A DNA stretch of 64,000 nt from an uncultured Lachnospiraceae bacterium (GTDB lineage: Bacteria; Bacillota; Clostridia; Lachnospirales; Lachnospiraceae), in NCBI GenBank assembly GCA_949893755.1, contig CATLCV010000003.1, positions 1 through 64,000 of the forward strand. Reading direction: 5' to 3'. Below are positions 46,718 through 56,227 of the stretch, piece by piece. Position 1 is the stretch's first letter. Every line of letters starts with the position of its first letter. Under the pieces are notes generated by a model that was given only the letters and a program-made list of their open reading frames with translations, had not been told where the DNA came from and made no database searches. Position numbers and translations under genes: made by a program.

Positions 46718-48847
46718 TCACTGCCTCCAGCGTTTTCCTGCTGCCAATCCTGCTGCGGAAACGGCCGCAAGGGTGAGCAGCCACACGACCGGCGTATTGT
46801 CGCCGGTTTTGGGAGAGTTCTCCAAATTTCCCTGGCTCTGAGAAGGCTTTTGCGCCGGTTTCTGTGTCTGGTTCTGGGATGGATCCTTAGGCGGTTCTTG
46901 TCCGGTTCCATCTGACGGATCATCTGGTTTTTCAGACGGGTTATCCGGTTTTTCAGACGGGTCATCCGGTTTTTCGGATGGATTTCCTGATCCTTCCTCC
47001 TGAATCGTCAATGTCGTCTGGGCCAGCCCGTCCGTAAAATGGATTGCCACCGTATGCTCTCCGGCTGTCAGTGTTTTCAGGTATTCCGGCTTTAGAGTGA
47101 TGATCGTGGAGCCGGCCGCAGCCGTGTAATGTTCTTTCGCGATCTCAGTTCCATCCACCGACACACTGACAAATTTACTGAAATCACCATTTGCCTTGAT
47201 GGTAACGCCTTTATTTTTACCGATCACGAACGTCTGGTCCGCACCCTCAATGATCGATACGGCGGGCAGAGGTTTTAATCCGGCAATCGCCGCTTCGATC
47301 GCCGCCGCATATCCATCCACAACGTCCTGCTCCCGGACATCCTTTCCCCGGACAACCGCATTGACCGCAGCCTCTACCGCATCAAAATTGATATAATCCG
47401 CCTTGTTCAGCGCTTTTGCCTTCGCGACCGCCTCGTCCACCGCACTGTAATCCGCGTCTAAAAAGGTAACCTGTCCATTTGTATTATTGCTCGATATATT
47501 TTCATAGGACGGCACCCCGTTGGAGGTGATGATGCCGCCGATGTGAATATTATTTCCGGAGGAAATGCTTCCTGCTCCGATCTCTGTCGTTCCGCCGGTG
47601 ATGGTGATATCGCCACTGACGTCGATTCCGGATGCACCGGAGCCGCCTGGAGAAATCACATTCGAATCCTTCATTGTCAGGTTTCCGTTTACAAAGATTC
47701 CTCCCCTGTTACTCTGATTTGATGTTGACTTCACTTCGGAACCTTCAATTTCAAGGTTTCCTTTTTCACAGTACATTCCCACTTTATTTTCCGATTCTGC
47801 CTCTATGACAGAATCCTTAATCACGGTATCATTAACCACATAAAAAGCCGGGAGGTAACCTTTTGCAGTCACCTTTGAGGAATCTGTAACTGTAAGCCCA
47901 TTGCATATAATACTGTTAAGCTCCGTAGATTCCGCATGAACCGTAGAATTGGAAATGGTGATATTTGCATCTGCCCCCACTGCCAGTCCTCTGTTTGCAA
48001 TTGCTGTTATGTCCGAACCGTTCAAAATCTCCAGATTTCCACCGCAGGATATCACAAAATTATCCGCTCTGGGTACTGCAAGCCTGCTGCCTGAAATCTT
48101 TAAATTTCCGGAAACACCAATTCCTCCATCCGCACTGTTCATAGTAATACTTGAATTGTCTGATATCGTAAGCGAAGCCGGATTGGGGTCTCCATACTTG
48201 CTGATTGCATTAATTCCTGTGCTTTGAATATCTGAACCGGAACTGATCGGCATATCAATCACTATATTGGAATTACGAATCAAGTTTTCGCCGCCGCCAA
48301 TATACAGTCCATAACCGCTGACTGCCTGATCTTTTACACCTGAATTGTTTGGATCCTCAAACAGTTGGTCTAAATTACTGACCGTAATCTGCAAGTTGGC
48401 GTCCTGCACAGTCAGCCCACCTTCTTCTATGCGGATTCCACAGCTTGGATTTGAACCGAACTGATTCTTCTCTGCGAGGATCGTAAGTCTGCCTCCGCCG
48501 ATTCCTTTTAGAAGAAACGGATTGCTGCTTCCAATCCCCCAATAGGCTTCGATCAAGTTCTGCCCCGCCAATTCCACGGTGACTCCCTCTTCTTCAATTT
48601 GAATCCCATACATAAGGGCACTTCCGGCATTTCCCCCGGTGATCTCCGCATGATTCAGCGTCAACGTTTTTGTAGCCGGATCATACTTTGCCGTACCGCT
48701 TCCGCACTGTATTGTATGATCCGCCGCTTGAAGAATATCGGTTCCGTTTACCCGGATCCCGCCGTCTGCAGATACCGTTTCCGGCTGAACGATCCACATA
48801 AAGCAAACTGCCAGAAACAAATAGAGTATTTTTTTCTTTGCGCCCAT
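46718..48847 (-). CDS. Secreted cell-wall-anchored beta-helix-like surface protein
   Basis: Signal peptide (MGAKKKILYLFLAVCFMWIVQPETVSA), repetitive parallel-beta-like body, PSEKPDD repeats, C-terminal SPKTGDNTPVVWLLTLAAVSAAGLAAGKRWRQ sortase-type signal. Confidence 0.85.
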   Translation of the reverse strand: MGAKKKILYLFLAVCFMWIVQPETVSADGGIRVNGTDILQAADHTIQCGSGTAKYDPATKTLTLNHAEITGGNAGSALMYGIQIEEEGVTVELAGQNLIEAYWGIGSSNPFLLKGIGGGRLTILAEKNQFGSNPSCGIRIEEGGLTVQDANLQITVSNLDQLFEDPNNSGVKDQAVSGYGLYIGGGENLIRNSNIVIDMPISSGSDIQSTGINAISKYGDPNPASLTISDNSSITMNSADGGIGVSGNLKISGSRLAVPRADNFVISCGGNLEILNGSDITAIANRGLAVGADANITISNSTVHAESTELNSIICNGLTVTDSSKVTAKGYLPAFYVVNDTVIKDSVIEAESENKVGMYCEKGNLEIEGSEVKSTSNQSNRGGIFVNGNLTMKDSNVISPGGSGASGIDVSGDITITGGTTEIGAGSISSGNNIHIGGIITSNGVPSYENISSNNTNGQVTFLDADYSAVDEAVAKAKALNKADYINFDAVEAAVNAVVRGKDVREQDVVDGYAAAIEAAIAGLKPLPAVSIIEGADQTFVIGKNKGVTIKANGDFSKFVSVSVDGTEIAKEHYTAAAGSTIITLKPEYLKTLTAGEHTVAIHFTDGLAQTTLTIQEEGSGNPSEKPDDPSEKPDNPSEKPDDPSDGTGQEPPKDPSQNQTQKPAQKPSQSQGNLENSPKTGDNTPVVWLLTLAAVSAAGLAAGKRWRQ

Positions 48848-49218
48848 TTTTGTATTCCTTTCCTGTGTAATCCTGTGTTTCTCTTCTGGGTGACATTGAT
48901 ACAATATCCGCAGTCCTTTCATCTGTTTTTTACGCCGTATAGTGAAAATCGCCCGCAAAAAAATCCACTTCCCATGCTGAGATGATCTTTAAAGATTCGT
49001 GCTGCAATAAGTTGCATCGTTGACATATATTATGGCACGAAGGTTCGTAAAATCAGCCAGCTAAGGAAGTAAAACCTTTTGACGGGCGAATCATAATATC
49101 GGGTCAGTAAAATATAAAATTTGCTGCTTAAGGATAGTTTACTATATCTTTTGAAAATATACAACAAAAATTTTTCCGGCTGTGCGGCTGCACCGCTTCT
49201 GCTAAGTTTAATTCACAT

Positions 49219-49350
49219 AAAATCATGATTTGTGTAGAAAATCTATTTTATAAAATCGTGATTTGTGCTATAATTCGCCTTAAAGAAATCATGATTTGTG
49301 TTATAATTCACTTTAAGAAAATCACGATTTATGTTATGATTCAACTTAAG
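49219..49350 (+). repeat. Four 33-bp tandem repeats, each with a palindrome and TATAAT-like element
   Basis: Copies at 49219, 49252, 49285, 49318 (exact 33-bp period), e.g. gaaatcatgatttgtgttataattcactttaag. Confidence 0.9.
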
Positions 49351-49456
49351 GAAACCATTTTATAAGCATTCTCGGTCCTTATATCCGGATTTGTGCACTT
49401 CTGACGGAAAATCATCTGAAAAAATGGGTACAAAGGAGTTTCCGGGAGTGCCCTCT

Positions 49457-50830
49457 ATGAACAGGAGGTGTAATCTCATGCGCAGAAAAATATATGACCG
49501 TCTGCTGCAGTGGAAAGAAAAAAGCTGCGGAAAAAGCGCGCTTTTAGTGCAGGGCGCCCGCCGTGTCGGGAAAAGCTACATTGCGGAAGAATTTGCCAAA
49601 GCGGAATACCGTTCCTATATCCTGATCGATTTCAACCTGGTTGATTCCCAGATTCGGGACATATTTCTCCATGATCTGGGAGATATGGACACATTTTTCC
49701 TGAAGCTTACGACATTTTTTAACACAAAGCTGTATGACCGTGAGTCTGTGATCATCCTGGATGAGATCCAGCTTTTCCCCAGAGCCAGAAGCGCCGTCAA
49801 ATATCTGGTTGCCGACGGGCGTTATGATTATATTGAAACCGGATCCCTCATTTCCATCCGGGAAAATGTGAAGGATATCCTGATTCCGTCCGAAGAAGAT
49901 CACATCAATCTATATCCCATGGATTTTGAAGAATTTCTCTGGGCCGCGGGCCATGGAACCATGATGGATCTCATTCAGAACTGCTATGAGAAAAAAAAGC
50001 CGCTTGGCCAGGCATTGCACCGGAAGGCCATGGATCTGTTCCGCCAATATCTGATCGTCGGCGGAATGCCGCAGGCTGTGGATGCATTTATTTCCAGCCG
50101 TAATTTTGACCAGGTAGACCAGGTGAAGCGCAGGATTCTGAGCCTTTACCGGGATGACATCCGCAAGCATGCAGGGGGAGAGGAGTTGAAGGTAGAAGCG
50201 ATCTATGATGAACTGCCCTCCCAGCTGAAAAATCAAAACCGGCATTTTAAGCTGTCTTCACTGAAGCACGGGGCACGGTTTGATGAATATAAGGACGCGC
50301 TTTTCTGGCTGTCCGATGCCATGATCGTGAATAACTGCTATAATTCCACCGAGCCGAATATCGGCCTGAATCTGAACCGCGACCGCACACTCCTGAAATG
50401 CTATATGGGGGATACCGGACTGCTGGTCAGCCATGCCTTTGATGAAAATGGGATTGTAAGCGGAGAGATCTACAAAAAATTATTATTGGATAAATTGGAA
50501 GTGAACATGGGCATGATCCTGGAAAATGCAGTCGCACAGATGCTGACTGCCGGCGGGCATAAGCTGTACTTTTATGCGAATTCCTCCCGCAGCGACGCGG
50601 CATCCCGAATGGAGATTGATTTTTTGACTGCGAAGAGCAAGATCAGCAGCCGCCATAACATTTCCCCCATCGAGGTCAAGTCCGGGAAAAATTATACCCT
50701 GTCTTCCATAAAGAAATTCCGGGAGAAGTATGGAGAGCAGCTGCATATTCCTTATGTACTGCATACGGGGGATCTGAAGGAAGAGGACCGGATTCTGTAT
50801 CTGCCGGTTTATATGACGCCTTTTCTCTAA
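49457..50830 (+). CDS. AAA_14/DUF4143-type ATP-binding protein
   Basis: SALLVQGARRVGKSYIAEEFAKAEY, ESVIILDEIQLFPRARSAVKYL, C-terminal EIDFLTAKSKISSRHNISPIEVKSGKNYTLSSI (PD-(D/E)XK-like). Confidence 0.88.
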   Translation: MNRRCNLMRRKIYDRLLQWKEKSCGKSALLVQGARRVGKSYIAEEFAKAEYRSYILIDFNLVDSQIRDIFLHDLGDMDTFFLKLTTFFNTKLYDRESVIILDEIQLFPRARSAVKYLVADGRYDYIETGSLISIRENVKDILIPSEEDHINLYPMDFEEFLWAAGHGTMMDLIQNCYEKKKPLGQALHRKAMDLFRQYLIVGGMPQAVDAFISSRNFDQVDQVKRRILSLYRDDIRKHAGGEELKVEAIYDELPSQLKNQNRHFKLSSLKHGARFDEYKDALFWLSDAMIVNNCYNSTEPNIGLNLNRDRTLLKCYMGDTGLLVSHAFDENGIVSGEIYKKLLLDKLEVNMGMILENAVAQMLTAGGHKLYFYANSSRSDAASRMEIDFLTAKSKISSRHNISPIEVKSGKNYTLSSIKKFREKYGEQLHIPYVLHTGDLKEEDRILYLPVYMTPFL

Positions 50831-51720
50831 ACAACTCCAATCCTCCCTTCTTCTATCTCCCGCAGGCGCTCAAACGGCTCTCTGCCGTCGGTCGTTCCAT
50901 CCAGCGCTTCCATGATCCGCCGTACCCGATCCAGCAGCTCCCGGGACGCCTCGCTTCCGGCGTCCTGTCCGGACAAGTAGTTCTCCAGCCTGCCTCCCGG
51001 CCGGTATTCTTCCTCCGTGATCCCCAGGAACAGCCGCGCCAGGCGCAGGTCATAGGTTCCGAAAGCGGCAGTCAGGCCGATGCAGTCGGCCACCACCTCA
51101 TCCCGGATGGTTTCCCGGTTGTCCGGGTAGAGGCGTCCGCTGACCACATGGGCCAGTTCATGCCAGGTCCGGATGATCCGGGAGTACCGGATCCATTCCT
51201 CCTCTGAAAACCCTGCTTCTCCGGGCGGCACCGCACTGTAGTAACCGTTGGACAGCAAAATGATCGTATCCTTGTACTTTAACGGATGGATTCCGCTGTC
51301 CGCATTCCTTGTAATGCGCCGGAACTCCGCGTTCCAGTCCGTATTTCCTGCCGCCAGATACCGGGCCTTATATGCATGGATCGTTCTCCAGTTGTTCAGC
51401 CCGCGGATCGTCACCGCCCCCATGGAAGCCGGCAGCGGCCGGGGCTCTCCCCGGTATGCCAGCATCTGCACCGCACGCTCAAAATCTGTTCGGCAGTATA
51501 AAAAATAGACATCCACATTTCCTGCAGGCGTTTCCATCTCCTGGAACGAATCCTGTTCCGACATCGTAAAAGGGCAGTCACATTCCCCGGGCAGATTTCC
51601 CCGCAGGACAATCTCTTTGTATTTTTGAGTCTCCTTTAAGCCTTCCTCCGGTTCCAGAACCAGCTGCGGATAATTCCACACAAGCCGCTCCCCCGGAAGC
51701 ATTTTCGTTTCTATTGACAT
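50827..51720 (-). CDS. Putative zincin-like metallopeptidase of unknown family
   Basis: HExxH: TWHELAHVVSGRLYPDNRETIRDEVVADCIGLTAAFG. Confidence 0.6.
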   Translation of the reverse strand: MSIETKMLPGERLVWNYPQLVLEPEEGLKETQKYKEIVLRGNLPGECDCPFTMSEQDSFQEMETPAGNVDVYFLYCRTDFERAVQMLAYRGEPRPLPASMGAVTIRGLNNWRTIHAYKARYLAAGNTDWNAEFRRITRNADSGIHPLKYKDTIILLSNGYYSAVPPGEAGFSEEEWIRYSRIIRTWHELAHVVSGRLYPDNRETIRDEVVADCIGLTAAFGTYDLRLARLFLGITEEEYRPGGRLENYLSGQDAGSEASRELLDRVRRIMEALDGTTDGREPFERLREIEEGRIGVV

Positions 51721-51831
51721 TCTCTGTATTCTCCTGATCCTGATTGATGTACTGATAAAGAACTGACAAAAGCCCTCCATCTGTTTTTTTGCTCTGATAA
51801 AATGACTGTGTACCGCATTCGCCTGGCAGAA

Positions 51832-51913
51832 CCTGCATTTCACACCCGAAAACATACATTTTACGAAATCACGGATGATTTCCTTTGTCCCCCAACCAGA
51901 TATTTGGTATACT
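51832..51913 (+). promoter_or_regulatory. Operator-promoter module B upstream of the LytTR regulator
   Basis: cctgcatttcacacccgaaaacatacattttacgaaatc (51832-51870), TTGTCC (51885-51890)-N17-TATACT (51908-51913). Confidence 0.8.
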
Positions 51914-51921
51914 TATAAAAT

Positions 51922-52013
51922 GGCCGCATGTCCAGAATGGGATACCCTTGGATATACCTTATGAATCGGCCGCATAGCCAGAATGGGATGCCCCCTTAGG
52001 GATGCCTTAGTGA
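51922..52013 (+). repeat. 46-bp tandem repeat in the leader of the response regulator
   Basis: ggccgcatgtccagaatgggatacccttggatataccttatgaatc / ggccgcatagccagaatgggatgcccccttagggatgccttagtga. Confidence 0.8.
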
Positions 52014-52017
52014 AACC

Positions 52018-52771
52018 GTGAAAGGAGCTGATGATGTGTATCTGAATATTGCCATATGCGAGGACGACGAAAATGACCTTCGTTTTCTCGAAACCTGCCT
52101 GCATTCTGCGTGCGGCGAACTGGAACTGACCGCAAGGATCACCCGATTCTTTTCCGGAGAGGATTTCCTTACTACTCTTCGTAAAAAAAATACCCCCCCC
52201 CGATATTATTTTCATGGATATCTACATGAACGGGATCAGCGGGATCAAGGCCGCAAGGGACGCCGGTCTGACAGGACAAACCCGGTTCATCTTCACAACA
52301 AACAGCCGGGAGCATGCTCTGGAGGCTTTTGCACTGAACGCCGCTCATTATCTTCTGAAGCCTTTGACAAAGGAGGCGGTCCAGGAAGCGCTCCGGCGCT
52401 GCCTCCCCCGGCCTGGAGAGGCGGAATCGAAGCTTTTGAAGATAAAAACCAGTCTGGGAACTGTTCCCATACCAATGGAAAATATCCTGTATATTGAAGT
52501 ATTCAATAAAGTCTGTACCATTCATACAGAAAAAAACAATTTTCAGACCTATACATCCCTGGACGCACTGTTTGAACTTCTGGACGGGGTTTCCTTCATG
52601 AAGGCGCAGAGAAGCTACATTGTAAATATGAAATACATAGAGTCCTTTTATTTTGACCATGTGGTCCTGCAGAACGGGAAAGAGATCGTCCTCTCCAGAA
52701 ACAGCCGCGGGGAACTGAAAAATCAGTACCAGCAATTTTTATTCCATCTGGCAAGGAAGGGCGCAATATAA
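52018..52771 (+). pseudogene. LytTR-family response regulator interrupted by +1 frameshift (possible phase-variable gene)
   Basis: ORF 52018-52497 begins VYLNIAICEDDENDLRFLETCL...TTLRKKNTPP. The remainder (DIIF)MDIYMNGISGIKAARDAG...LytTR is in another frame. Junction is A8 (52183-52190) TA C9 (52193-52201). Confidence 0.85.
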
Positions 52772-52849
52772 GGAACTGCAGGGAGATCCTTTCCATACAG
52801 TTCCTAAGCCCATCCTGCCTGTCTGCACAGGGCGCTGGCATGCCCGGCG

Positions 52850-53272
52850 CTACGCCGCCCTCCACTTTTTCTCGAAGGAGATCCGGTTATACCCTTCCTT
52901 CCATTCATACCGGATGGAATCCAGAAATTTTTTTGCCATAAAGACGCCCAGTCCGCCGACCTTCCGCTCTTTGGCGCTCAGAGTGATGTCCGGGTCCGCC
53001 TTGCTGAGCGGGTTGTACGGAGTCCCGCAATCCTCCAGGCTGATATTCAGGGAACGCTGCACCCCGTCCTTTTCAATTTCATAGGATACGCGCACATTTC
53101 CCTTGCCGTCCTGATAGGCATAGTTCACAATATTAACAAAAAGCTCCTCAAACGCGATGTCGAACTGCATCTGCATTTTCGCAGGGCATCCGTGCTCCTG
53201 CAGTACCATTTCAAACAGTTCTGTCAGCTCCATCAATGACTGCTTCGTTGCTTCCACCTCTAATGTTTTCAT
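52850..53272 (-). CDS. Anti-sigma factor-type histidine-kinase-like ATPase (RsbW/SpoIIAB-like)
   Basis: FDIAFEELFVNIVNYAYQDGKGNVRVSYE, EDCGTPYNP, RKVGGLGVFMAKKFLDSIRYEW. Confidence 0.88.
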   Translation of the reverse strand: MKTLEVEATKQSLMELTELFEMVLQEHGCPAKMQMQFDIAFEELFVNIVNYAYQDGKGNVRVSYEIEKDGVQRSLNISLEDCGTPYNPLSKADPDITLSAKERKVGGLGVFMAKKFLDSIRYEWKEGYNRISFEKKWRAA

Positions 53273-53280
53273 AGCCGCTC

Positions 53281-53580
53281 CTATTCTACCGTAAGAATGT
53301 CAATAAATCCCGTGGATTCAAATACTTCCTCTACCATGCTGTTTACGTTGCACAGGATCATTTCCTTGTCCTCACTGTTGACCTTTTTCTGTCCGTTCAA
53401 GAGTGCCCGGAGGCCGGCGCTGGAAACGTACTGCACCTGTTCAAAATCCAGCCGGACGCAGTCCGCCCTTCCGATTCCCGACAGAAGTTCTTTTTCAAAA
53501 TCCTCCGCCGTGTAGGTATCGATCCTTCCTTCCGTGTGCAGCACCAGTTCGTCTTCTCTCTGTTCAAATGTCACCTTCAT
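53281..53580 (-). CDS. STAS-domain anti-sigma factor antagonist
   Basis: MKVTFEQREDELVLHTEGRIDTYTAEDFEKELL...RLDFEQVQYVSSAGLRALLNGQKKV. Confidence 0.9.
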   Translation of the reverse strand: MKVTFEQREDELVLHTEGRIDTYTAEDFEKELLSGIGRADCVRLDFEQVQYVSSAGLRALLNGQKKVNSEDKEMILCNVNSMVEEVFESTGFIDILTVE

Positions 53581-53663
53581 GATATTCTTCCATCCTTTCA
53601 TCATCTTTTCGTATATACATATCCCGCGCAATCTGCACAGATTATCCTCGCAGCCGCTTCTTA

Positions 53664-56213
53664 TCATGCCAATTGCCGGCTTGCCAGCTGGTAAAACAAT
53701 CCTCCCTGCTCCATCAATTCTTCATAATTCCCTTCCTCCGCCAGCCTCCCCTGATCCATCACAAAGATCCGGTCGCAGTCCATCACCGTGCTGAGCCGGT
53801 GGGCGATGACGATCCGGGTAGCCTTTAATTTTGCCAGGCTTTCGCAGACCATGTTCTGGGTCACGTTGTCCAGGGCCGATGTGGCCTCGTCAAAAAACAG
53901 AATCTTCGGATTGCTGACGATGGCCCGTGCGATCAGGATCCTCTGCTGCTGCCCGCCGGAGATGGTGCCGCTGTTCTCAGACAGCACCGTGTGCAGCCCC
54001 ATGGGCATCTGCGCGATATCGTCCTTCAGGCCCACCTCTTCGATCACCTTTTCCACCTGCTTCATGGTCGTGCCCGGAGCCGTGATGGTGATATTATCGA
54101 AAATGCTTCCCGCGATCAGGTCGCCGTCCTGGAGCACCACGCCGAACTTCTTGCGCAGCTCCCGCTTGTCCATGCTGTCAATGTCCTTGCCGTCGTAGAA
54201 GATCTTTCCCTTCTGGGGGCGCTCAAAGCCCAGCAGCATTTTCATCAGCGTGGATTTTCCTCCGCCCGAAGCGCCTACCACGCCGATATACTCCCCGGGT
54301 CGGATATGAAAGGACAGGTCATTCAGCACATTTCCACTTTCCGCATTGTAGGCAAAGGTCACGTTGCTGACTTCAATATCTCCGGTCAGCGTGCCGGGGA
54401 GGATCGTTTCCTCCTCCATCTCGGGCAGCGCCGAGAGGATCGGCTTACACCGCCGGTATGCCGGGATTGCCGAGTTCACGTCCATGAAGGAGGACACGAT
54501 CCCCAGCATCGCCCCGGAAAAGGAACCGAAAGCGGACATGAACGCGGAAAACGCGCCCACGCTTAAGGACACGCTTTTGCGCATCATCCAGAAGTACAGC
54601 GCCATGGAAAATGCCACATTCAGCGCCCCCACCAGCACGTCTGCCCCGGCGCTCATCTTCTCCTTCCGGATGTTGATATTGCGGATCCTGGAATAGACTT
54701 TCAGGTATTCGTACTGGACCCGGTTCTCCACGCCGGCGATCCGGATCTTGGAAATGCCCGCTAAAAACTGGAACATCAGCGAGGACAGCTTCCCGTCCAG
54801 CTCCATTTTTTCACTCTCATATTTCAGCTGCCGCCAGCCGATCAGGCCGATGACCAGCATCGCCCCCAGCACCATGATGACGGACGGCTTTGCCAGGGGC
54901 TTCGCGTACCGGAACATCTGCCAGAGATACATCAGGGAGAGCACCGCCGTGATCACCGTTTTCACGATCACATCCGCAAAGACCTGGTAAATGCTTGTGA
55001 TGCCCATGACTCTCTGGGCCAGGTCGGCGGAATCGTATTCCCGGAAAAAGCTTTCCGGCAGGTTGAACAGCCGGTCGTAGGCCGCGCTCTGCACCGCGTA
55101 TTCCATCGTATTCATGCTCCGGAAGGTGGCCAGATTTTTCACAATGGTAAAGCTTAAGTTTCCCAGGGAGCAGGCCAGCACCAGGAGGCAGATCTGCACC
55201 AGCCCGCTCTGGTCCGCCATGGGGATGAATTTGTCATACACCTGCTGGTTGATCACCGGGAGCAGCAGCCCCGCCAGTGTCCCCAAAAACGCCAGAAACC
55301 CGATCTTCACAATGTCCCGGATATACACGCATTTGAAACCGAATGCGAGAAGATCCTTCCACTTCATGGCTTTGGCCGGGAAGGGGCGGTACACCATATC
55401 CGCCTTGACCGACAGGGCGGCCGCGTATCTGGCGTCGATCACCACGCCCTCGCTTTCCGGCGACTCGTAGGCAATGTATTTCTGAGGGCCTTTCGGCAGG
55501 CAGACTACCGGGGCGCGGCCCTTTTCCTTGTAGGCCAGGATGGGGCCCGAATCCTTCTGATACCATTTTTCCTCCAGCACGATCTCCCGGCTGGTAAAAT
55601 GGGAGAGACGGCCGATGTCCCGGATATCGAACTTCCGCCTGCAGCTTTCCTTTACCGTGGAAAACGGGGCGATACGGATGTCCATATAGTCGCAGATCCG
55701 GGCCGCCGCGTCGTAGACCTTATTCCCGCTTACAGGCGTCTTGTTTTTCCGGTTCTTTTTCCGGAACATGTCGTAGATCAGAAACAGGCCCCGCTCATAG
55801 GTCTGCTCCTGTTCCAGAGATGTGGCGTAGATGCCGCCCTCCTCCTTGATGATATTGATGTTGTACTGCTCCGCCATCTGCTCTTCAAATTCTTCCGGAT
55901 CAAAGAGCCGGATTCCCAGGGTGGACGCAAAATCCATTTTCACCTGCTCCGGGTTCTTGGGACGGATTGCCCGAAGCTGTGCCTGTTCCAGGGCGATCAG
56001 GGCGAAACGCCAGGAGCCCAGCTTTTCGTTGTCCCAGCACAGAGAAGGGATCCATTCCCCTTCCGTCATCTCGCCGATCAGGAAGCGCCTGCCGGGATTT
56101 CCGTCTTCCAGGGGGAGCACGTAGACCAGGACATGGCCCTCCAGAACCTGGAAGGCCCGCCGGGGATCCTCCGTGATCAGCTTCTGGCCGCCTTTTAATC
56201 TGATATTCTCCAT
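53664..56213 (-). CDS. NHLM/NHLP bacteriocin-system ABC transporter permease/ATP-binding protein
   Basis: Long non-peptidase N-terminus, 6-TM ABC exporter core, GVVGASGGGKSTLMKMLLGF, ISGGQQQRILIARAIVSNPKILFFDEATSALD. Confidence 0.88.
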   Translation of the reverse strand: MENIRLKGGQKLITEDPRRAFQVLEGHVLVYVLPLEDGNPGRRFLIGEMTEGEWIPSLCWDNEKLGSWRFALIALEQAQLRAIRPKNPEQVKMDFASTLGIRLFDPEEFEEQMAEQYNINIIKEEGGIYATSLEQEQTYERGLFLIYDMFRKKNRKNKTPVSGNKVYDAAARICDYMDIRIAPFSTVKESCRRKFDIRDIGRLSHFTSREIVLEEKWYQKDSGPILAYKEKGRAPVVCLPKGPQKYIAYESPESEGVVIDARYAAALSVKADMVYRPFPAKAMKWKDLLAFGFKCVYIRDIVKIGFLAFLGTLAGLLLPVINQQVYDKFIPMADQSGLVQICLLVLACSLGNLSFTIVKNLATFRSMNTMEYAVQSAAYDRLFNLPESFFREYDSADLAQRVMGITSIYQVFADVIVKTVITAVLSLMYLWQMFRYAKPLAKPSVIMVLGAMLVIGLIGWRQLKYESEKMELDGKLSSLMFQFLAGISKIRIAGVENRVQYEYLKVYSRIRNINIRKEKMSAGADVLVGALNVAFSMALYFWMMRKSVSLSVGAFSAFMSAFGSFSGAMLGIVSSFMDVNSAIPAYRRCKPILSALPEMEEETILPGTLTGDIEVSNVTFAYNAESGNVLNDLSFHIRPGEYIGVVGASGGGKSTLMKMLLGFERPQKGKIFYDGKDIDSMDKRELRKKFGVVLQDGDLIAGSIFDNITITAPGTTMKQVEKVIEEVGLKDDIAQMPMGLHTVLSENSGTISGGQQQRILIARAIVSNPKILFFDEATSALDNVTQNMVCESLAKLKATRIVIAHRLSTVMDCDRIFVMDQGRLAEEGNYEELMEQGGLFYQLASRQLA

Positions 56214-56227
56214 GTCGTATCCCTTCC

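Noticed and set aside
49219-49350. CRISPR array
   Set aside because: The 33-bp units are adjacent with no spacers and contain promoter-like elements.
52018-52497. Treating 52018-52497 and 52214-52771 as two separate genes
   Set aside because: Together they make one receiver-LytTR protein across a homopolymer; the C-terminal part of the first ORF (RYYFHGYLHERDQRDQG...) is a frameshifted tail.
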